A stretch of 64,000 nt of DNA from Candidatus Rickettsiella isopodorum. Its GTDB lineage: Bacteria > Pseudomonadota > Gammaproteobacteria > Diplorickettsiales > Diplorickettsiaceae. The stretch lies in contig NZ_LUKY01000033.1 in NCBI RefSeq assembly GCF_001881495.1, positions 372,001 through 436,000 of the forward strand, given 5' to 3'. The notes under the pieces were generated by a model. That model was not told the DNA's origin. It did not search any database and saw only the letters and a list, made by a program, of their open reading frames with translations. Shown piece by piece: positions 16,706 to 27,091 of this stretch; position 1 is the stretch's first letter, and each line of letters opens with the position of its first letter. A program made the translations under genes and the position numbers.

Positions 16706-19125
16706 TAAACAGCAAGAAATTATCTTGGGTTAAATGGTTGCTTAGAAGTTTATTAATCGGTGTTTTTTTATTAAGTAGCTATATCGTTCTAAACACAGAA
16801 AGAGGCTTAGAAACAGTCATATTAGTCGGAAAACAATTCTTGCCAGGTCAGCTAAAAATAAATGTTATACATGGCCGGCTGTTAGGTCCCATTCAGCTGA
16901 AAGAATTAAATTATCAAAATAGTAAAATTAACCTGTCTATTTCTGAGATAAAGTGGGAGGGTCATTGGCGCAATTTATTACAAGGAAAATTAAATTTAGG
17001 GCCAATATTTATTGATAAATTAAATCTTTTTATAAAACAGAAATCTAGTCAAAAAAAATCAAAAACTTATCGGAAAAAAGCCTTTCAAATTCCAAAAATT
17101 TTTCATTTTTTAAACTTTGATTCTGTTGTTATTCATCAAATGAATATTCAAGCCGACAACATACGCTTAGAATTAAAAGGCTCCATTCAATCGCAATGGC
17201 ACATTAATTGGCAGTTAACTATTAAGAAACCGACAAGCTCTATTCCCAATTTACAAGGTAAAGTAGTTTTGCAAGGGTCAATAAGCGGAATATTTCAGCA
17301 GCCTGAATTTAACCTAATTCTTGAAAAAACAAATCTGAAGTGGAGAGAATGGCAATTCAAACAAATTCAAGCCGCATTAAATATAGATACTAAAAGCAAC
17401 AAATGGCTTTTTAATTTAGCGACTACTCAGCTCAATAATAAAACCTTTAATCTTGCACCACTACAATTAAAATTATCTGGATCTTTAGCACCATTCTCTC
17501 TACAAGGAAATTTATCTGAATTTAAATTAAAGAGATTATTTCAAGACGGACAACTTACCAAGATAATAATCCCTAATACACAAATTAACAGTTACCTATC
17601 AAAATATGGATTAGAAACATCGCTCCAAACCTTTAAAGGAAATAGAAATCAATTATTTGCTTACTTATTACTATCCAATTATCAAGCACACTCATGGTTA
17701 AAATCGAAACAACCCATACATGCTAGCATTGATTTAAACTTCAAAGATTTAAATTTTCTGACACAATTATTTCCTAAGCTTAAAAATAATAAAGGGAGCT
17801 TTAATGCCCAATTAAAAATTTCAGGCTTATTGAATAAGCCTCTATTTAATCTAACCGTTAATTTACAACAAGCTAGTACTTATATTCCTGTTTTAGGCCT
17901 TAATTTAAAAAATATAAAATATCAGTTGCATACCGATAAAAATATTTTGCTCGGCAGTGGGCAAATTGACTCCGGAAAAGGATCCTTAAAATTCCATACT
18001 TCAACAAATTTATTAACACGTAATTTACCAACATTAATAGATCTTCAAGGAAAAGATGTCACTATTATTAATAATCCAGAATATCAAATTACCGCTTCTC
18101 CAAAATTAAAAATTAAAGTAAATACTCAACAAATTGAAACTGATGGTTATATTGTATTTCCAAAAGCTAGAATGAAAATTAATCCTAAAAATAATAATTT
18201 AATTGAATTATCTAACGATATAGAGTTTGTAGGAAAAAAGAAACAAGCTTTAATTTTACCATTTTCTTTAAAAAGTAAAATTAAAATAGAAGCAGGTAAA
18301 GATATTCTGTTGCAATATCAAGGGCTTAACACTAAATTAAAAGGTTCACTTACGATAATACAAGATTCGGATCATCCTGTATTAGCAACAGGGCAACTAA
18401 ACCTTTTTTCCGGAGAATATAGTTATTATGGTCAAAGCTTAAAATTAAAACCTAGTTCTTCATTAAATTTTGCTAATACTCCCATTAATAATCCTACCAT
18501 TAACATTACAGCTAGTCGAAATATTTTAATCTTGCCTGTACTATCTACTCCTGATATCTCTAATGAAGTTAAATCTAAACTTGGCTCTAACAATTTTATT
18601 CAATCCGCACTATTTTCTTCTCAATCTATGCCTATATCAGTAAATATAGGACTTTATGTGAGAGGAACATTACAAAACCCTTATATTATTTTATTTTCGA
18701 ATCCTTCTAATATCATTAAATCGCAATTAGATATGCTTTCTTATTTAATTACCGGCCAGCCCAGTAATCAGTTAAGCGCAGCAAGTACACAATTATTATT
18801 AAACGCTGCTACCAATTTAGGAAGTGAAAAAAATAATATTGGTCAACTTATTAGTAAAGTTCAACAGAAAATGGGTTTAGATCAATTGACTATTGGAAGC
18901 AAACCGATTTTTGATCCGACTACAAATAGATTACAACAAAATACTTCGTTAATAGTTGGAAAAAATCTTTCGCCAAAACTTAATATCTCTTATAGTCTAG
19001 GTTTGCTGGATCAGATCAGTATTTTAGAAATAAACTACCTTTTAAATAAAAATTTTTCCTTACAAACCACCAGTAGCAACTTTGCTAATGGCTTAGACTT
19101 ATTCTATAAATTGGAAAAAAATTAA
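16702..19125 (+). CDS. tamB: TamB, translocation/assembly module inner-membrane component (short)
   Basis: Inner-membrane-anchored periplasm-spanning protein paired with TamA. One N-terminal anchor helix (about residues 10-30) is followed by a long beta-rich, low-complexity region and a C-terminal DUF490 domain (GQLNLFSGEYSYYGQSLKL, GLYVRGTLQNPYI, SYLITGQPSNQLS). At 807 residues it is much shorter than E. coli TamB (about 1259), so the bridging beta-helical part is reduced. The terminal residues FYKLEKN complete the domain. Start ATG overlaps the tamA stop. Confidence 0.9.
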   Translation: MINSKKLSWVKWLLRSLLIGVFLLSSYIVLNTERGLETVILVGKQFLPGQLKINVIHGRLLGPIQLKELNYQNSKINLSISEIKWEGHWRNLLQGKLNLGPIFIDKLNLFIKQKSSQKKSKTYRKKAFQIPKIFHFLNFDSVVIHQMNIQADNIRLELKGSIQSQWHINWQLTIKKPTSSIPNLQGKVVLQGSISGIFQQPEFNLILEKTNLKWREWQFKQIQAALNIDTKSNKWLFNLATTQLNNKTFNLAPLQLKLSGSLAPFSLQGNLSEFKLKRLFQDGQLTKIIIPNTQINSYLSKYGLETSLQTFKGNRNQLFAYLLLSNYQAHSWLKSKQPIHASIDLNFKDLNFLTQLFPKLKNNKGSFNAQLKISGLLNKPLFNLTVNLQQASTYIPVLGLNLKNIKYQLHTDKNILLGSGQIDSGKGSLKFHTSTNLLTRNLPTLIDLQGKDVTIINNPEYQITASPKLKIKVNTQQIETDGYIVFPKARMKINPKNNNLIELSNDIEFVGKKKQALILPFSLKSKIKIEAGKDILLQYQGLNTKLKGSLTIIQDSDHPVLATGQLNLFSGEYSYYGQSLKLKPSSSLNFANTPINNPTINITASRNILILPVLSTPDISNEVKSKLGSNNFIQSALFSSQSMPISVNIGLYVRGTLQNPYIILFSNPSNIIKSQLDMLSYLITGQPSNQLSAASTQLLLNAATNLGSEKNNIGQLISKVQQKMGLDQLTIGSKPIFDPTTNRLQQNTSLIVGKNLSPKLNISYSLGLLDQISILEINYLLNKNFSLQTTSSNFANGLDLFYKLEKN

Positions 19126-19139
19126 TGATCATATAGGTT

Positions 19140-20225
19140 CTATTGATTACATGAAAAGTATATTAACTTTTCAATAATAATTTGTATTCCATTAATCTGC
19201 TTGAGCTGGCTTAACTGATTTTTTAACTGATCCAAATTTTCATAGCTTTCAGACAAAGTCTTGAATAGTTTCTCGTCTGAAAATTCTTCGCCGTAGATAA
19301 CCTTACTTAGACCTAGGTAAGCAAAATATTTTGCATTATCAATTTGATCTCCTCGGCTCGCTTTTTTTGATAAAGGTAACAAAATATGTGGCTTGTTTAA
19401 GGCTAATAACTCATAAATAGAAGTTGCACCTGCTCGACTAATCACTAAATCTGCACTTGCTAGAACATCAGCAAATTCATCTTGTAGATATTCGAACTGT
19501 TTATAATTTTTTATTCCTTCAAACGCAGGATTGGACTTATTTTTACCGCAAATATGAATGACTTGGAATTTTTTCGTTAGCGGTTCTATTAGACGATGTA
19601 TGGATTCGTTCACAATAGTCGAACCTAAACCACCCGCCATAATTAATAACACCGGTTTCTGTTGATCGGTAAAACCACAAAACTTTAAACCCTTTTCAGG
19701 ATTTCCATGTTTCAGAAAATCTCGAATAGGCATGCCTGTCAATAATACTTTACTTTTATTCTTAAAATACTTAGCAGTTTCAGGAAATGTAATACAAATC
19801 AATTTTGCAAAAGGAAAGCTAAGACGATTGGCTAAACCAGGGGTTAAATCAGATTCGTGAATCACAACTGGAATTCCATTTAATTTAGCTGAGATAACGA
19901 TAGGCAAAGCAACAAAACCACCTTTGGAAAAAATAACATTGGGTTTAATTTTTCGGCAAATTAGGAAGCTTTGTATAACACCTACCACTAGCTGAAAAGG
20001 AGTTAATAAGTTTTTCCATGTCCAATATCGATGCAACTTACCCACCGTAATAGCATAGTAAGGAATGTTTAAGGATTTAATAAGTGAGTGCTCTATGCCT
20101 TTTTTAGAACCCACATAAAAAATATCTATACCCTTATTTCTTAACGCGGATATTAACGGTAAACTGGGTGTAACATGCCCTGATGAGCCGCCACCAGTAA
20201 AAATAATTTTAATTTTTTTTGTCAT
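19140..20225 (-). CDS. murG: UDP-GlcNAc:undecaprenyl-pyrophosphoryl-MurNAc-pentapeptide transferase
   Basis: Makes lipid II from lipid I on the inner face of the membrane. The 361 residues start with TGGGSSGHVTPSLP (the GGTGGH-type G-loop), and the C-terminal Rossmann domain has the second G-rich loop AGGLGSTIVNE and the SRAGATSIYELLALNKPHILLPLS donor-binding segment. MurG normally sits in the dcw division/wall cluster; here it stands 8 bp after an mscK-like gene with no other mur or fts gene nearby. Confidence 0.95.
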   Translation of the reverse strand: MTKKIKIIFTGGGSSGHVTPSLPLISALRNKGIDIFYVGSKKGIEHSLIKSLNIPYYAITVGKLHRYWTWKNLLTPFQLVVGVIQSFLICRKIKPNVIFSKGGFVALPIVISAKLNGIPVVIHESDLTPGLANRLSFPFAKLICITFPETAKYFKNKSKVLLTGMPIRDFLKHGNPEKGLKFCGFTDQQKPVLLIMAGGLGSTIVNESIHRLIEPLTKKFQVIHICGKNKSNPAFEGIKNYKQFEYLQDEFADVLASADLVISRAGATSIYELLALNKPHILLPLSKKASRGDQIDNAKYFAYLGLSKVIYGEEFSDEKLFKTLSESYENLDQLKNQLSQLKQINGIQIIIEKLIYFSCNQ

Positions 20226-20233
20226 ACACGAGC

Positions 20234-23200
20234 TTAAACCGCTGGATTGGAATTTAGCTCTAATTTACCTTCTAGGTGCACATCATGAGAGGCTTCTGGG
20301 GGTAAAATACCTTCGCCAGCAAAGCGCTCCCATAAGCTAAATAAAAACTGCGAACGAACACCCGAGCGTGAGCTAATATGATTAAGATCAACATAATATT
20401 CAACTTTAAATTCTAACAAAATTTTATCAATCTCTTTAAAATAAACCTCTGGCTTAGGATTTGTTAAAATTTTTGGTATCGTTGCCAACACTTCTAAAAT
20501 AATATCTTTTATTCGTTGTGGATTATCCTTTCGATTGGTTTTTATAGTAACTAAAGCACGTACTACGCTATCACGATGTGTCCAATTAATAAAATTTTTA
20601 CTGAAAATATCCGCATTAGGAACTAATAATTCTTGACGATCATCGGTTGTTACAGTAATCGAACGAGCTCCAATATGTGAAACTTGTCCATCATAGTTAC
20701 CCACTGTCACCCAATCTCCCACCTTAACAGGCCTTTCAAGTAGTAAAAAAATTCCGGTAAAGAAATTATTAAATAAGTCCCTTAACCCTAATCCCACACC
20801 CAAGGAAAAAAGACCTAAAATTACAGAAATATTCCCCCAATTTAAACCTAAAATATTTAATCCAATCGTAATTCCAATAGCAATGAGCGTGTAGTGGGTG
20901 AAAATTGCCAAACTATTGCGTAAACCTAAATCCTTGGTATGTGAAAACAGCCAACGATAAGCAAACTCTCGAGACCAATGAGCTATCCAAATTAAAATCA
21001 CCACTAATATCGCTAACTGTACTATCGTTAAGCCTGTTACCGTTGCGGTACTAGCTATTACAAATAATTTCATAGAGAGTAATTTTGCAAGGCTAGTATT
21101 CAACAACGGAACACGATCGCCCCAGCCATAAAGTTCAAATAAGCCCATTATTGATAAAATCAATAATGATAATTTTAAAATTTGATGGAATGGTTTTAAT
21201 AAGGATTGGCTCCATAACCAACCATTTCTGAAATGGCGAATACATTGTTCAGAAGCCCAACGAACTAACTCATCTAAAAGACCTCTAAGCAATAAATAAG
21301 CTGTCAAAGCCACTAAAAATAAACCTTGGTAATGTGCAATAGCCCAAGCCAGTTCCACATAGCCTACTAACCCTATTAAGGCATTGGTTAATAAACTGAA
21401 TGGGATTAAAAAGCTTAACCAGCGAATAACCCTTTTTAAATAAGCATGTTTGTTTTCTATGTAAGGTTCTAGCAAGGTGGGAACAACTTCCCAACTTTTC
21501 ATCAATACTAAAGCCACGATAAGCAAAAACAACATAAATAAACGACCAAATAAATCTTGAACTTCATAATTGACAGGTAGTTGGTTAACCAAAATAGTCG
21601 CTAACGTCACTATGCCACCGATCAATAAGGTTGTTCGCAAGCGATAATAAAGTTTGACATCATGACCACTTTCATCCGTAGTATTTTCAAGTAATAAAAT
21701 ATGAGCGAGCTGAATAACTATACTAAATATCAAACAAACAACACTCATACTAATAATCAAAGAAAATAATTTGATAGGTATATTTAATAAAAACAATAGT
21801 CCAATTAATCCTGCTAATAACATAATTCCAGATAAATGACGCTGCAGCAATTGCAACACCACTATCACTGTTTGTGCTGAAAAAAAACCTCGGCTGCGTT
21901 GCTGTAAACGTACTCTATCCACAGCTAAAAATCGTCTTAGTTTTAACCAAGTAGCAAACCATATCAGCATACCAAAAAAAACAATTAACCATTGCCAGCT
22001 GGATACTAACTCCAACTTGTTAAAAACAGGTTCATAAAGCCCTGCTAATTTATCTATAGTCAGTGTAGGAATTTGAATAATGGTTTCTCCCAAACCAATC
22101 CAAGCATTCAAATTCCAGCCTGGCAAAGCTTGTCTATTGGCAAGTTGAAGTTTTAATTGTTTTGCTATAAGAATTTGTTGAGCATCCGCTTCTTTGGCCA
22201 ATTGTTGCATTTTTATAAACAAATTTTGATAGCCGATCATAATTTCTTTTAATGGAGCTATTTTTAGCTGAGCATGTGCAAAATTAGGCACTCCTTCTTG
22301 CAGATCTTTATTGATTAAGATCCAATAATTTTTTAAAAATTTGATTTTATTGTGAAATAAGTCAATTGAAGTATTGATTTGCTCACTTAGATTTTCAATT
22401 TGATGCTGCAAATTACTAAGCGTACTTAATGATAATTTTTGATTAAATGCGGAAGCTAGATCTTGTAATTTATTAGATATTTTTTCCGTATTTAGTTCAG
22501 TCTCGAGTAAATTATTTTTTTCTTCTGCTTCAAATATATTAAACTCTATTTGATCGTAAGAATAATTATTGATAAACCCTGTTACTTCGGCTTTTTTTAA
22601 TTCTTCATTCCATTGATTTAGACGTTGCATCCATTTTTGTTGATCTTGTTGTAAACGCACAGCTAACACATCTAGGGATTCTTGCCGATGAGCTTGTTGC
22701 TGTAATTGATAGTTTCTCTGTAAATTTTGTCGCCATTCTTCAGCAAAATTAATAGTTTGTTGTACCGTATCACGCGAACGTTGTAAAACCTTAATACGCT
22801 TTTGCTGTAAATTGAATAAATTTCTTCGTTCTTGTAAAATTTGTTGTAGTTGTGTCTGTTGTTGCTGAACTTCTTGGGAAATAGATAAACCCGGAGGTAT
22901 TGAAACTTCCCATTGCTCAGGTGCATTTCGAATAGAGTCTTGAATTAAATCGGTGGATTGTTGGGTTGTTTTTAGACTTAAGCTGATACTTTCCAGATCA
23001 GCCTTTGCCATAGCAATCATTAAATCAAGATGCTCAAGGGATTGTTTGCTAATGATGGGTGATGCTATTTTTTGCTCATTACGCCACCCCTGAAATTTCT
23101 TTTTCAGTAAATCACTACGTGTCTGCTCAGCAACTAATTGTTGTTGAGTTAAACTCACTAAAGGAGATTCATTAAGCTCAGCATAAGCTGGAGAATAAAA

Positions 23201-23320
23201 ACCTCCCAATAAAATAAATAATAAAACAAATAGTTTGTACAAACTATGCCTCAGGGTAAAGGTAAAGGTTGCTTTCCGTTTATAACGCCTATATTGGAGG
23301 AAGAACGCCATTTCATCCAT
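20234..23320 (-). CDS. Large mechanosensitive channel, MscK/KefA-like
   Basis: Inner-membrane channel of the MscS superfamily that releases solutes under hypo-osmotic stress. Domains in order: signal peptide ending at SPAYA, a long Gln-rich periplasmic coiled-coil region (about 50-420), about eleven membrane helices, and the C-terminal MscS core (about 800-1020) with GLGLRDLFNNFFTGIFLLLE and RPVKVGDWVTVGNYDGQV. The 1028-residue reading assumes ATG 23320, which overlaps the upstream permease by 70 bp. A TTG at 23242, with AGG about 6 bp ahead and a compact signal peptide MYKLFVLLFILLGG, is a good alternative. Confidence 0.88.
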   Translation of the reverse strand: MDEMAFFLQYRRYKRKATFTFTLRHSLYKLFVLLFILLGGFYSPAYAELNESPLVSLTQQQLVAEQTRSDLLKKKFQGWRNEQKIASPIISKQSLEHLDLMIAMAKADLESISLSLKTTQQSTDLIQDSIRNAPEQWEVSIPPGLSISQEVQQQQTQLQQILQERRNLFNLQQKRIKVLQRSRDTVQQTINFAEEWRQNLQRNYQLQQQAHRQESLDVLAVRLQQDQQKWMQRLNQWNEELKKAEVTGFINNYSYDQIEFNIFEAEEKNNLLETELNTEKISNKLQDLASAFNQKLSLSTLSNLQHQIENLSEQINTSIDLFHNKIKFLKNYWILINKDLQEGVPNFAHAQLKIAPLKEIMIGYQNLFIKMQQLAKEADAQQILIAKQLKLQLANRQALPGWNLNAWIGLGETIIQIPTLTIDKLAGLYEPVFNKLELVSSWQWLIVFFGMLIWFATWLKLRRFLAVDRVRLQQRSRGFFSAQTVIVVLQLLQRHLSGIMLLAGLIGLLFLLNIPIKLFSLIISMSVVCLIFSIVIQLAHILLLENTTDESGHDVKLYYRLRTTLLIGGIVTLATILVNQLPVNYEVQDLFGRLFMLFLLIVALVLMKSWEVVPTLLEPYIENKHAYLKRVIRWLSFLIPFSLLTNALIGLVGYVELAWAIAHYQGLFLVALTAYLLLRGLLDELVRWASEQCIRHFRNGWLWSQSLLKPFHQILKLSLLILSIMGLFELYGWGDRVPLLNTSLAKLLSMKLFVIASTATVTGLTIVQLAILVVILIWIAHWSREFAYRWLFSHTKDLGLRNSLAIFTHYTLIAIGITIGLNILGLNWGNISVILGLFSLGVGLGLRDLFNNFFTGIFLLLERPVKVGDWVTVGNYDGQVSHIGARSITVTTDDRQELLVPNADIFSKNFINWTHRDSVVRALVTIKTNRKDNPQRIKDIILEVLATIPKILTNPKPEVYFKEIDKILLEFKVEYYVDLNHISSRSGVRSQFLFSLWERFAGEGILPPEASHDVHLEGKLELNSNPAV

Positions 23321-24609
23321 ACATATACAGGGGCACTACTCAATAATAACAATGTCCCATAAAATACAGTTTCTTTACCGGAACCTATGATAACCCAAAA
23401 GGAATAGATTCCAGCTAAAACTGCAATAATCACTGAACCAAATAATTTTCTACCTTTTTTAAAAAGCCCAGGATATTTTAAAAAAATAACTAACTCAGAC
23501 ATCGTAGTTAAAAAATAAGGAATCAGCGAGGCTAAAGTTGCTAATAAGATAATAATTGTAAATTGTTTAACCAAACTGTGATTTAGAGTCATCAATAATA
23601 GTAAGCTAATTAAAACACTAGAAATTATTAAACCAACAACTGGCGTTCCATTTTCTGATTTTTTTAAAAAAATACTAGGAAAAAGTTTATCTTGTGCTGC
23701 AGCTAATGGAATTTGACCTTGAAGTAAAATCCAACCATTTAAGGCACCTACACAAGAAATAACTGCCCCAATAGCAACTACAGTGCTCCCTATAGGTCCA
23801 AATATCACTCTTGCTGCATCAGCATAAGGAGCATTAGAATGCGCAAGTTCCGTTAACGGCATAACCCCCATCACTGTAATACTACTCAATATATAAACAA
23901 CTGTCGCTATAATGACTCCCAAAATAGTCGCTTTAGGAATAGTATGATTAGGATTATCTACATGGTCCGCAGGTACGGAAGCTGATTCTAAACCAATAAA
24001 AGACCATAAAGTTAAAGTCGCTGCCCCACTAAATGCACTTAAGTTAGATTTACCGGATAAATTGAATGCGCTCAAAAAATGAGGATGAATATAAAAAATA
24101 CCAACAAATGCAATAAGTAATAATGGGATCAATTTTAAAATAGTTGTCAATAACTGAAAAATACCCGCATGCCGAACACCTAGAATATTGATAAATGTCA
24201 TTAACCAAACCAAACTAATACTAACCAAACAAGACCATAGCGCATTTTTAGCTAATAGTGGCCAAAAAAAGCTTAAATACCCTGTTAAAGCAACGACTAT
24301 AGCCGCATTGCCTACCCAAAGTGCAATCCAGTAATTATAAGCCATTTGAAATCCAACAAAATCACCAAATGCTTCTCGACAATAAGCGTAAGGCCCTCCT
24401 ATGAGTGGCATCACATTAGCTAGCTTAGCAAAGACTAATGCTATTAACAAAGCGCCCGCCGCTGTAGCGATCCAAGAGAGCAAACTAATACTTCCGTAAG
24501 CGGCTAAGGAGGCTGGTAATAAGAAAATCCCTGAACCTATCATATTACCTGTAACTAGCGCAGTTAACATCCACAGCCCTAATTTTTGTTGCTTCATCTT
24601 TTTGGACAT
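23251..24609 (-). CDS. APC-family amino-acid antiporter (AdiC/PotE-like)
   Basis: Twelve-helix inner-membrane transporter. The 452 residues contain the family substrate motif GNMIGSGIFLLPASLA in helix 1 and the helix 6-8 segments WSFIGLESASVPADHV and GALNGWILLQGQ, which resemble those of the arginine:agmatine antiporter AdiC. No decarboxylase gene lies next to it, so an acid-resistance role is not supported. The substrate is likely a basic amino acid or polyamine (inference). First gene of a group running to the MscK-like channel and murG. Confidence 0.85.
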   Translation of the reverse strand: MSKKMKQQKLGLWMLTALVTGNMIGSGIFLLPASLAAYGSISLLSWIATAAGALLIALVFAKLANVMPLIGGPYAYCREAFGDFVGFQMAYNYWIALWVGNAAIVVALTGYLSFFWPLLAKNALWSCLVSISLVWLMTFINILGVRHAGIFQLLTTILKLIPLLLIAFVGIFYIHPHFLSAFNLSGKSNLSAFSGAATLTLWSFIGLESASVPADHVDNPNHTIPKATILGVIIATVVYILSSITVMGVMPLTELAHSNAPYADAARVIFGPIGSTVVAIGAVISCVGALNGWILLQGQIPLAAAQDKLFPSIFLKKSENGTPVVGLIISSVLISLLLLMTLNHSLVKQFTIIILLATLASLIPYFLTTMSELVIFLKYPGLFKKGRKLFGSVIIAVLAGIYSFWVIIGSGKETVFYGTLLLLSSAPVYVWMKWRSSSNIGVINGKQPLPLP

Positions 24610-24690
24610 TTTGAATCTAACCTCTGAGTTTTGCGCAGAATAAAACGCTGTGCCATTATACCCATCTCATATCTTAATGCGAAAAGTTTT

Positions 24691-25539
24691 ATGTCAAAAA
24701 TTCCTGGCCTTTATGTCGTTGCTACACCGATAGGCAATCTAGAAGACTTTAGCACGAGAGCAATAGAAATTTTACAAACTGTTGATCAAATTGCTGCCGA
24801 AGATACTCGCCATAGTCAAAAATTACTTAAGTATTTTGGCATTACTACACCGTTAATTTCATTACATGAACATAACGAAACGATTTCCAGCAAAATTCTT
24901 TTAAATTGCCTAAAAAAAAATCGATCCATTGCCTTAATTAGTGATGCGGGAACTCCTCTGATTAATGATCCGGGTTATCGTTTAGTTAAATTAGCCCACC
25001 AACATGGAATTCCCGTTATTCCTATCCCTGGTCCTTGTGCTTTAATCACTGCTTTATGTGCTTCGGGTTTACCGTGTGATAGATTTATTTTTGAAGGGTT
25101 CCTACCTGGAAAAAATAGTGCCCGACTAAAAAAGTTACAGGAATTCTTGTATGAAACACGGACAATTATTTTTTATGAAGCGCCACATCGTATTTTAGAG
25201 TTGATAGATGATATGCTTGCTGTATTTGGACCCAAACGTTACGTTGTATTGGCTAGAGAGCTAACAAAAGCTTTTGAAACTATTCATGGGGATAATTTAG
25301 AAAAATTGAACATTTGGCTAAACTCAGATAAAAATCAACAAAAAGGAGAATTCGTCATCCTAGTCGAAGGAGCCGAATATCTAAGCCCCTATGAAATAGA
25401 TAGGCAGCGAATTTTAGGAATTTTATTAGCTGAATTGCCGATTAAACAAGCTACATCACTTGCTGCTAAAATAACTCACGCGAAAAAAAATAAATTATAC
25501 GCATTGGCGTTGGCTATAACGGATAAATCACATGAATGA
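24691..25539 (+). CDS. rsmI: 16S rRNA C1402 2'-O-methyltransferase
   Basis: SAM-dependent methyltransferase that modifies the ribosomal decoding centre. An open frame extends to 24631, but the family N terminus [16 protein letters not shown] follows the ATG at 24691, which is preceded by GAAAAG; this start gives 282 residues. Signatures include [28 protein letters not shown] and [13 protein letters not shown]. The gene overlaps tyrS by 8 bp. Confidence 0.95.
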   Translation: MSKIPGLYVVATPIGNLEDFSTRAIEILQTVDQIAAEDTRHSQKLLKYFGITTPLISLHEHNETISSKILLNCLKKNRSIALISDAGTPLINDPGYRLVKLAHQHGIPVIPIPGPCALITALCASGLPCDRFIFEGFLPGKNSARLKKLQEFLYETRTIIFYEAPHRILELIDDMLAVFGPKRYVVLARELTKAFETIHGDNLEKLNIWLNSDKNQQKGEFVILVEGAEYLSPYEIDRQRILGILLAELPIKQATSLAAKITHAKKNKLYALALAITDKSHE

Positions 25540-26740
25540 TAATACTTTTGCAACCTTTCAACGAGGAAGTACTGAAATACTTGTTGCTGATGAATTAAAA
25601 CATAAATTAAAAGAAAATAGGCCTTTACGCATCAAAGCAGGCTTTGACCCAACAGCTCCTGATCTACATCTAGGTCATACTGTACTTATCAACAAACTTC
25701 GCCAATTACAAGATTTAGGTCATGAAATTGATATTATCATAGGTGACTTTACTGCACTTATTGGCGATCCATCTGGTAAAAATGTGACTCGCCCTCCTTT
25801 AAGCGTCAATGAAGTTGCCGCCAATACCAAAACTTATCAACAACAATTTGATAAAATATTAGATCCTAAAAAAACTAACTTACAATTTAATTCAGCATGG
25901 TTAGGAAGATTATCAGTTACTGACCTGATTAAATTAGCCTCCTCCTACACGGTTGCCAGAATGCTAGAAAGAGATGATTTTCATCAGCGTTATCGCCAAC
26001 ATCAATCTATTGCAATCCATGAGTTTTTATATCCTTTACTTCAGGGTTATGATTCTGTCGCATTAAAAACTGATATGGAATGTGGTGGTAATGATCAAAA
26101 ATTTAATTTATTGCTAGGAAGAGAATTACAAAAACATTTTAAGCAAACCCCACAAGTAATTTTAACCATGCCTTTGTTAGAAGGTTTAGATGGGGTACAA
26201 AAAATGTCTAAATCACTAAATAATTATATTGCTATCGATGAGCCGGCAAACGATATGTTTGGAAAAATTATGTCGATTTCTGACGAGTTGATGTGGCGCT
26301 ATTTTGAGCTACTTTCATTCAAAAAATCTTTATATGACATTAAATCGATGCAGCAAGATACTACAGAGGGCATAGCCAACCCACGTGATTTTAAAATTGA
26401 GTTGGCCTTAGAAATTATTGAGCGTTTTCATACTAAAGCGGATGCTGAAAAAGCATTACAGGAATTTCAACATCGGTTTAGAGATGGCGCCATCCCCTCA
26501 GAAATTAAAAAACTGAGTATAAGCATCCCTGGTGAGAATTTATCGATTGCCAACTTATTAAAGCAGGCAGGTTTAGTAACTAGTACCTCAGAAGCATTGC
26601 GTTCAATTGATGCAGGGGCAGTTAAAATTGATTCACTAAAAATTGAAGATAAGAAACTGTTAATTAAACCCGGTACAACTCATATTTATCAAGTTGGAAA
26701 AAGACGCTTTGCTAAAGTCACTATTAATAAAAAAAACTAG
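25532..26740 (+). CDS. tyrS: Tyrosyl-tRNA synthetase
   Basis: Charges tRNA-Tyr. The 402 residues have the class I HIGH motif as HLGH in [11 protein letters not shown], the tyrosine pocket [19 protein letters not shown] in [13 protein letters not shown] and a C-terminal S4 RNA-binding domain (about 340-400). The overall type matches the TyrZ-like branch common in Legionella and Pseudomonas rather than E. coli TyrS (recalled). Coupled to rsmI by overlap; its end converges with the DUF971 gene with a 4-bp overlap. Confidence 0.95.
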   Translation: MNDNTFATFQRGSTEILVADELKHKLKENRPLRIKAGFDPTAPDLHLGHTVLINKLRQLQDLGHEIDIIIGDFTALIGDPSGKNVTRPPLSVNEVAANTKTYQQQFDKILDPKKTNLQFNSAWLGRLSVTDLIKLASSYTVARMLERDDFHQRYRQHQSIAIHEFLYPLLQGYDSVALKTDMECGGNDQKFNLLLGRELQKHFKQTPQVILTMPLLEGLDGVQKMSKSLNNYIAIDEPANDMFGKIMSISDELMWRYFELLSFKKSLYDIKSMQQDTTEGIANPRDFKIELALEIIERFHTKADAEKALQEFQHRFRDGAIPSEIKKLSISIPGENLSIANLLKQAGLVTSTSEALRSIDAGAVKIDSLKIEDKKLLIKPGTTHIYQVGKRRFAKVTINKKN

Positions 26741-27090
26741 CCTCGACTTGCGCCAGCGGATTCTAGGCGCTGTAGGTAGCGCTTCCAATATTCATCATGA
26801 TGCTTAGATAATTCATAGAGTGTTTCCCAACTATAGATTCCTGACTGATGATTATCATCAAAAAATAATCTGATAGCATAATGACCAACTGATTCTATTT
26901 TAATGATATTCACATTTTTTTTGCCGCTAACTAATTTTCCTTCGCTATGGCCATGTCCTTTAACTTCCGCAGAAGGAGAAAAAACTCTTAAATATTCGCA
27001 GGATAAACAAAACTTTTCTTCATTATCAAACAGAATTTCCAATATTCGTGTTTTCTGTAGAAGTTTTATCTCACTAGGAGTAGGAACCAT
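26737..27090 (-). CDS. DUF971 (GBBH-like N-terminal domain) protein
   Basis: A 117-residue cytoplasmic protein with the DUF971 fold related to the N-terminal domain of gamma-butyrobetaine hydroxylase. Typical elements are the [18 protein letters not shown] block and [18 protein letters not shown] near the C terminus. It follows hslU directly (1 bp gap), a conserved position in gammaproteobacteria. The biochemical role is not established; iron-sulfur related functions have been proposed for the domain elsewhere. Confidence 0.9.
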   Translation of the reverse strand: MVPTPSEIKLLQKTRILEILFDNEEKFCLSCEYLRVFSPSAEVKGHGHSEGKLVSGKKNVNIIKIESVGHYAIRLFFDDNHQSGIYSWETLYELSKHHDEYWKRYLQRLESAGASRG

Positions 27091-27091
27091 G

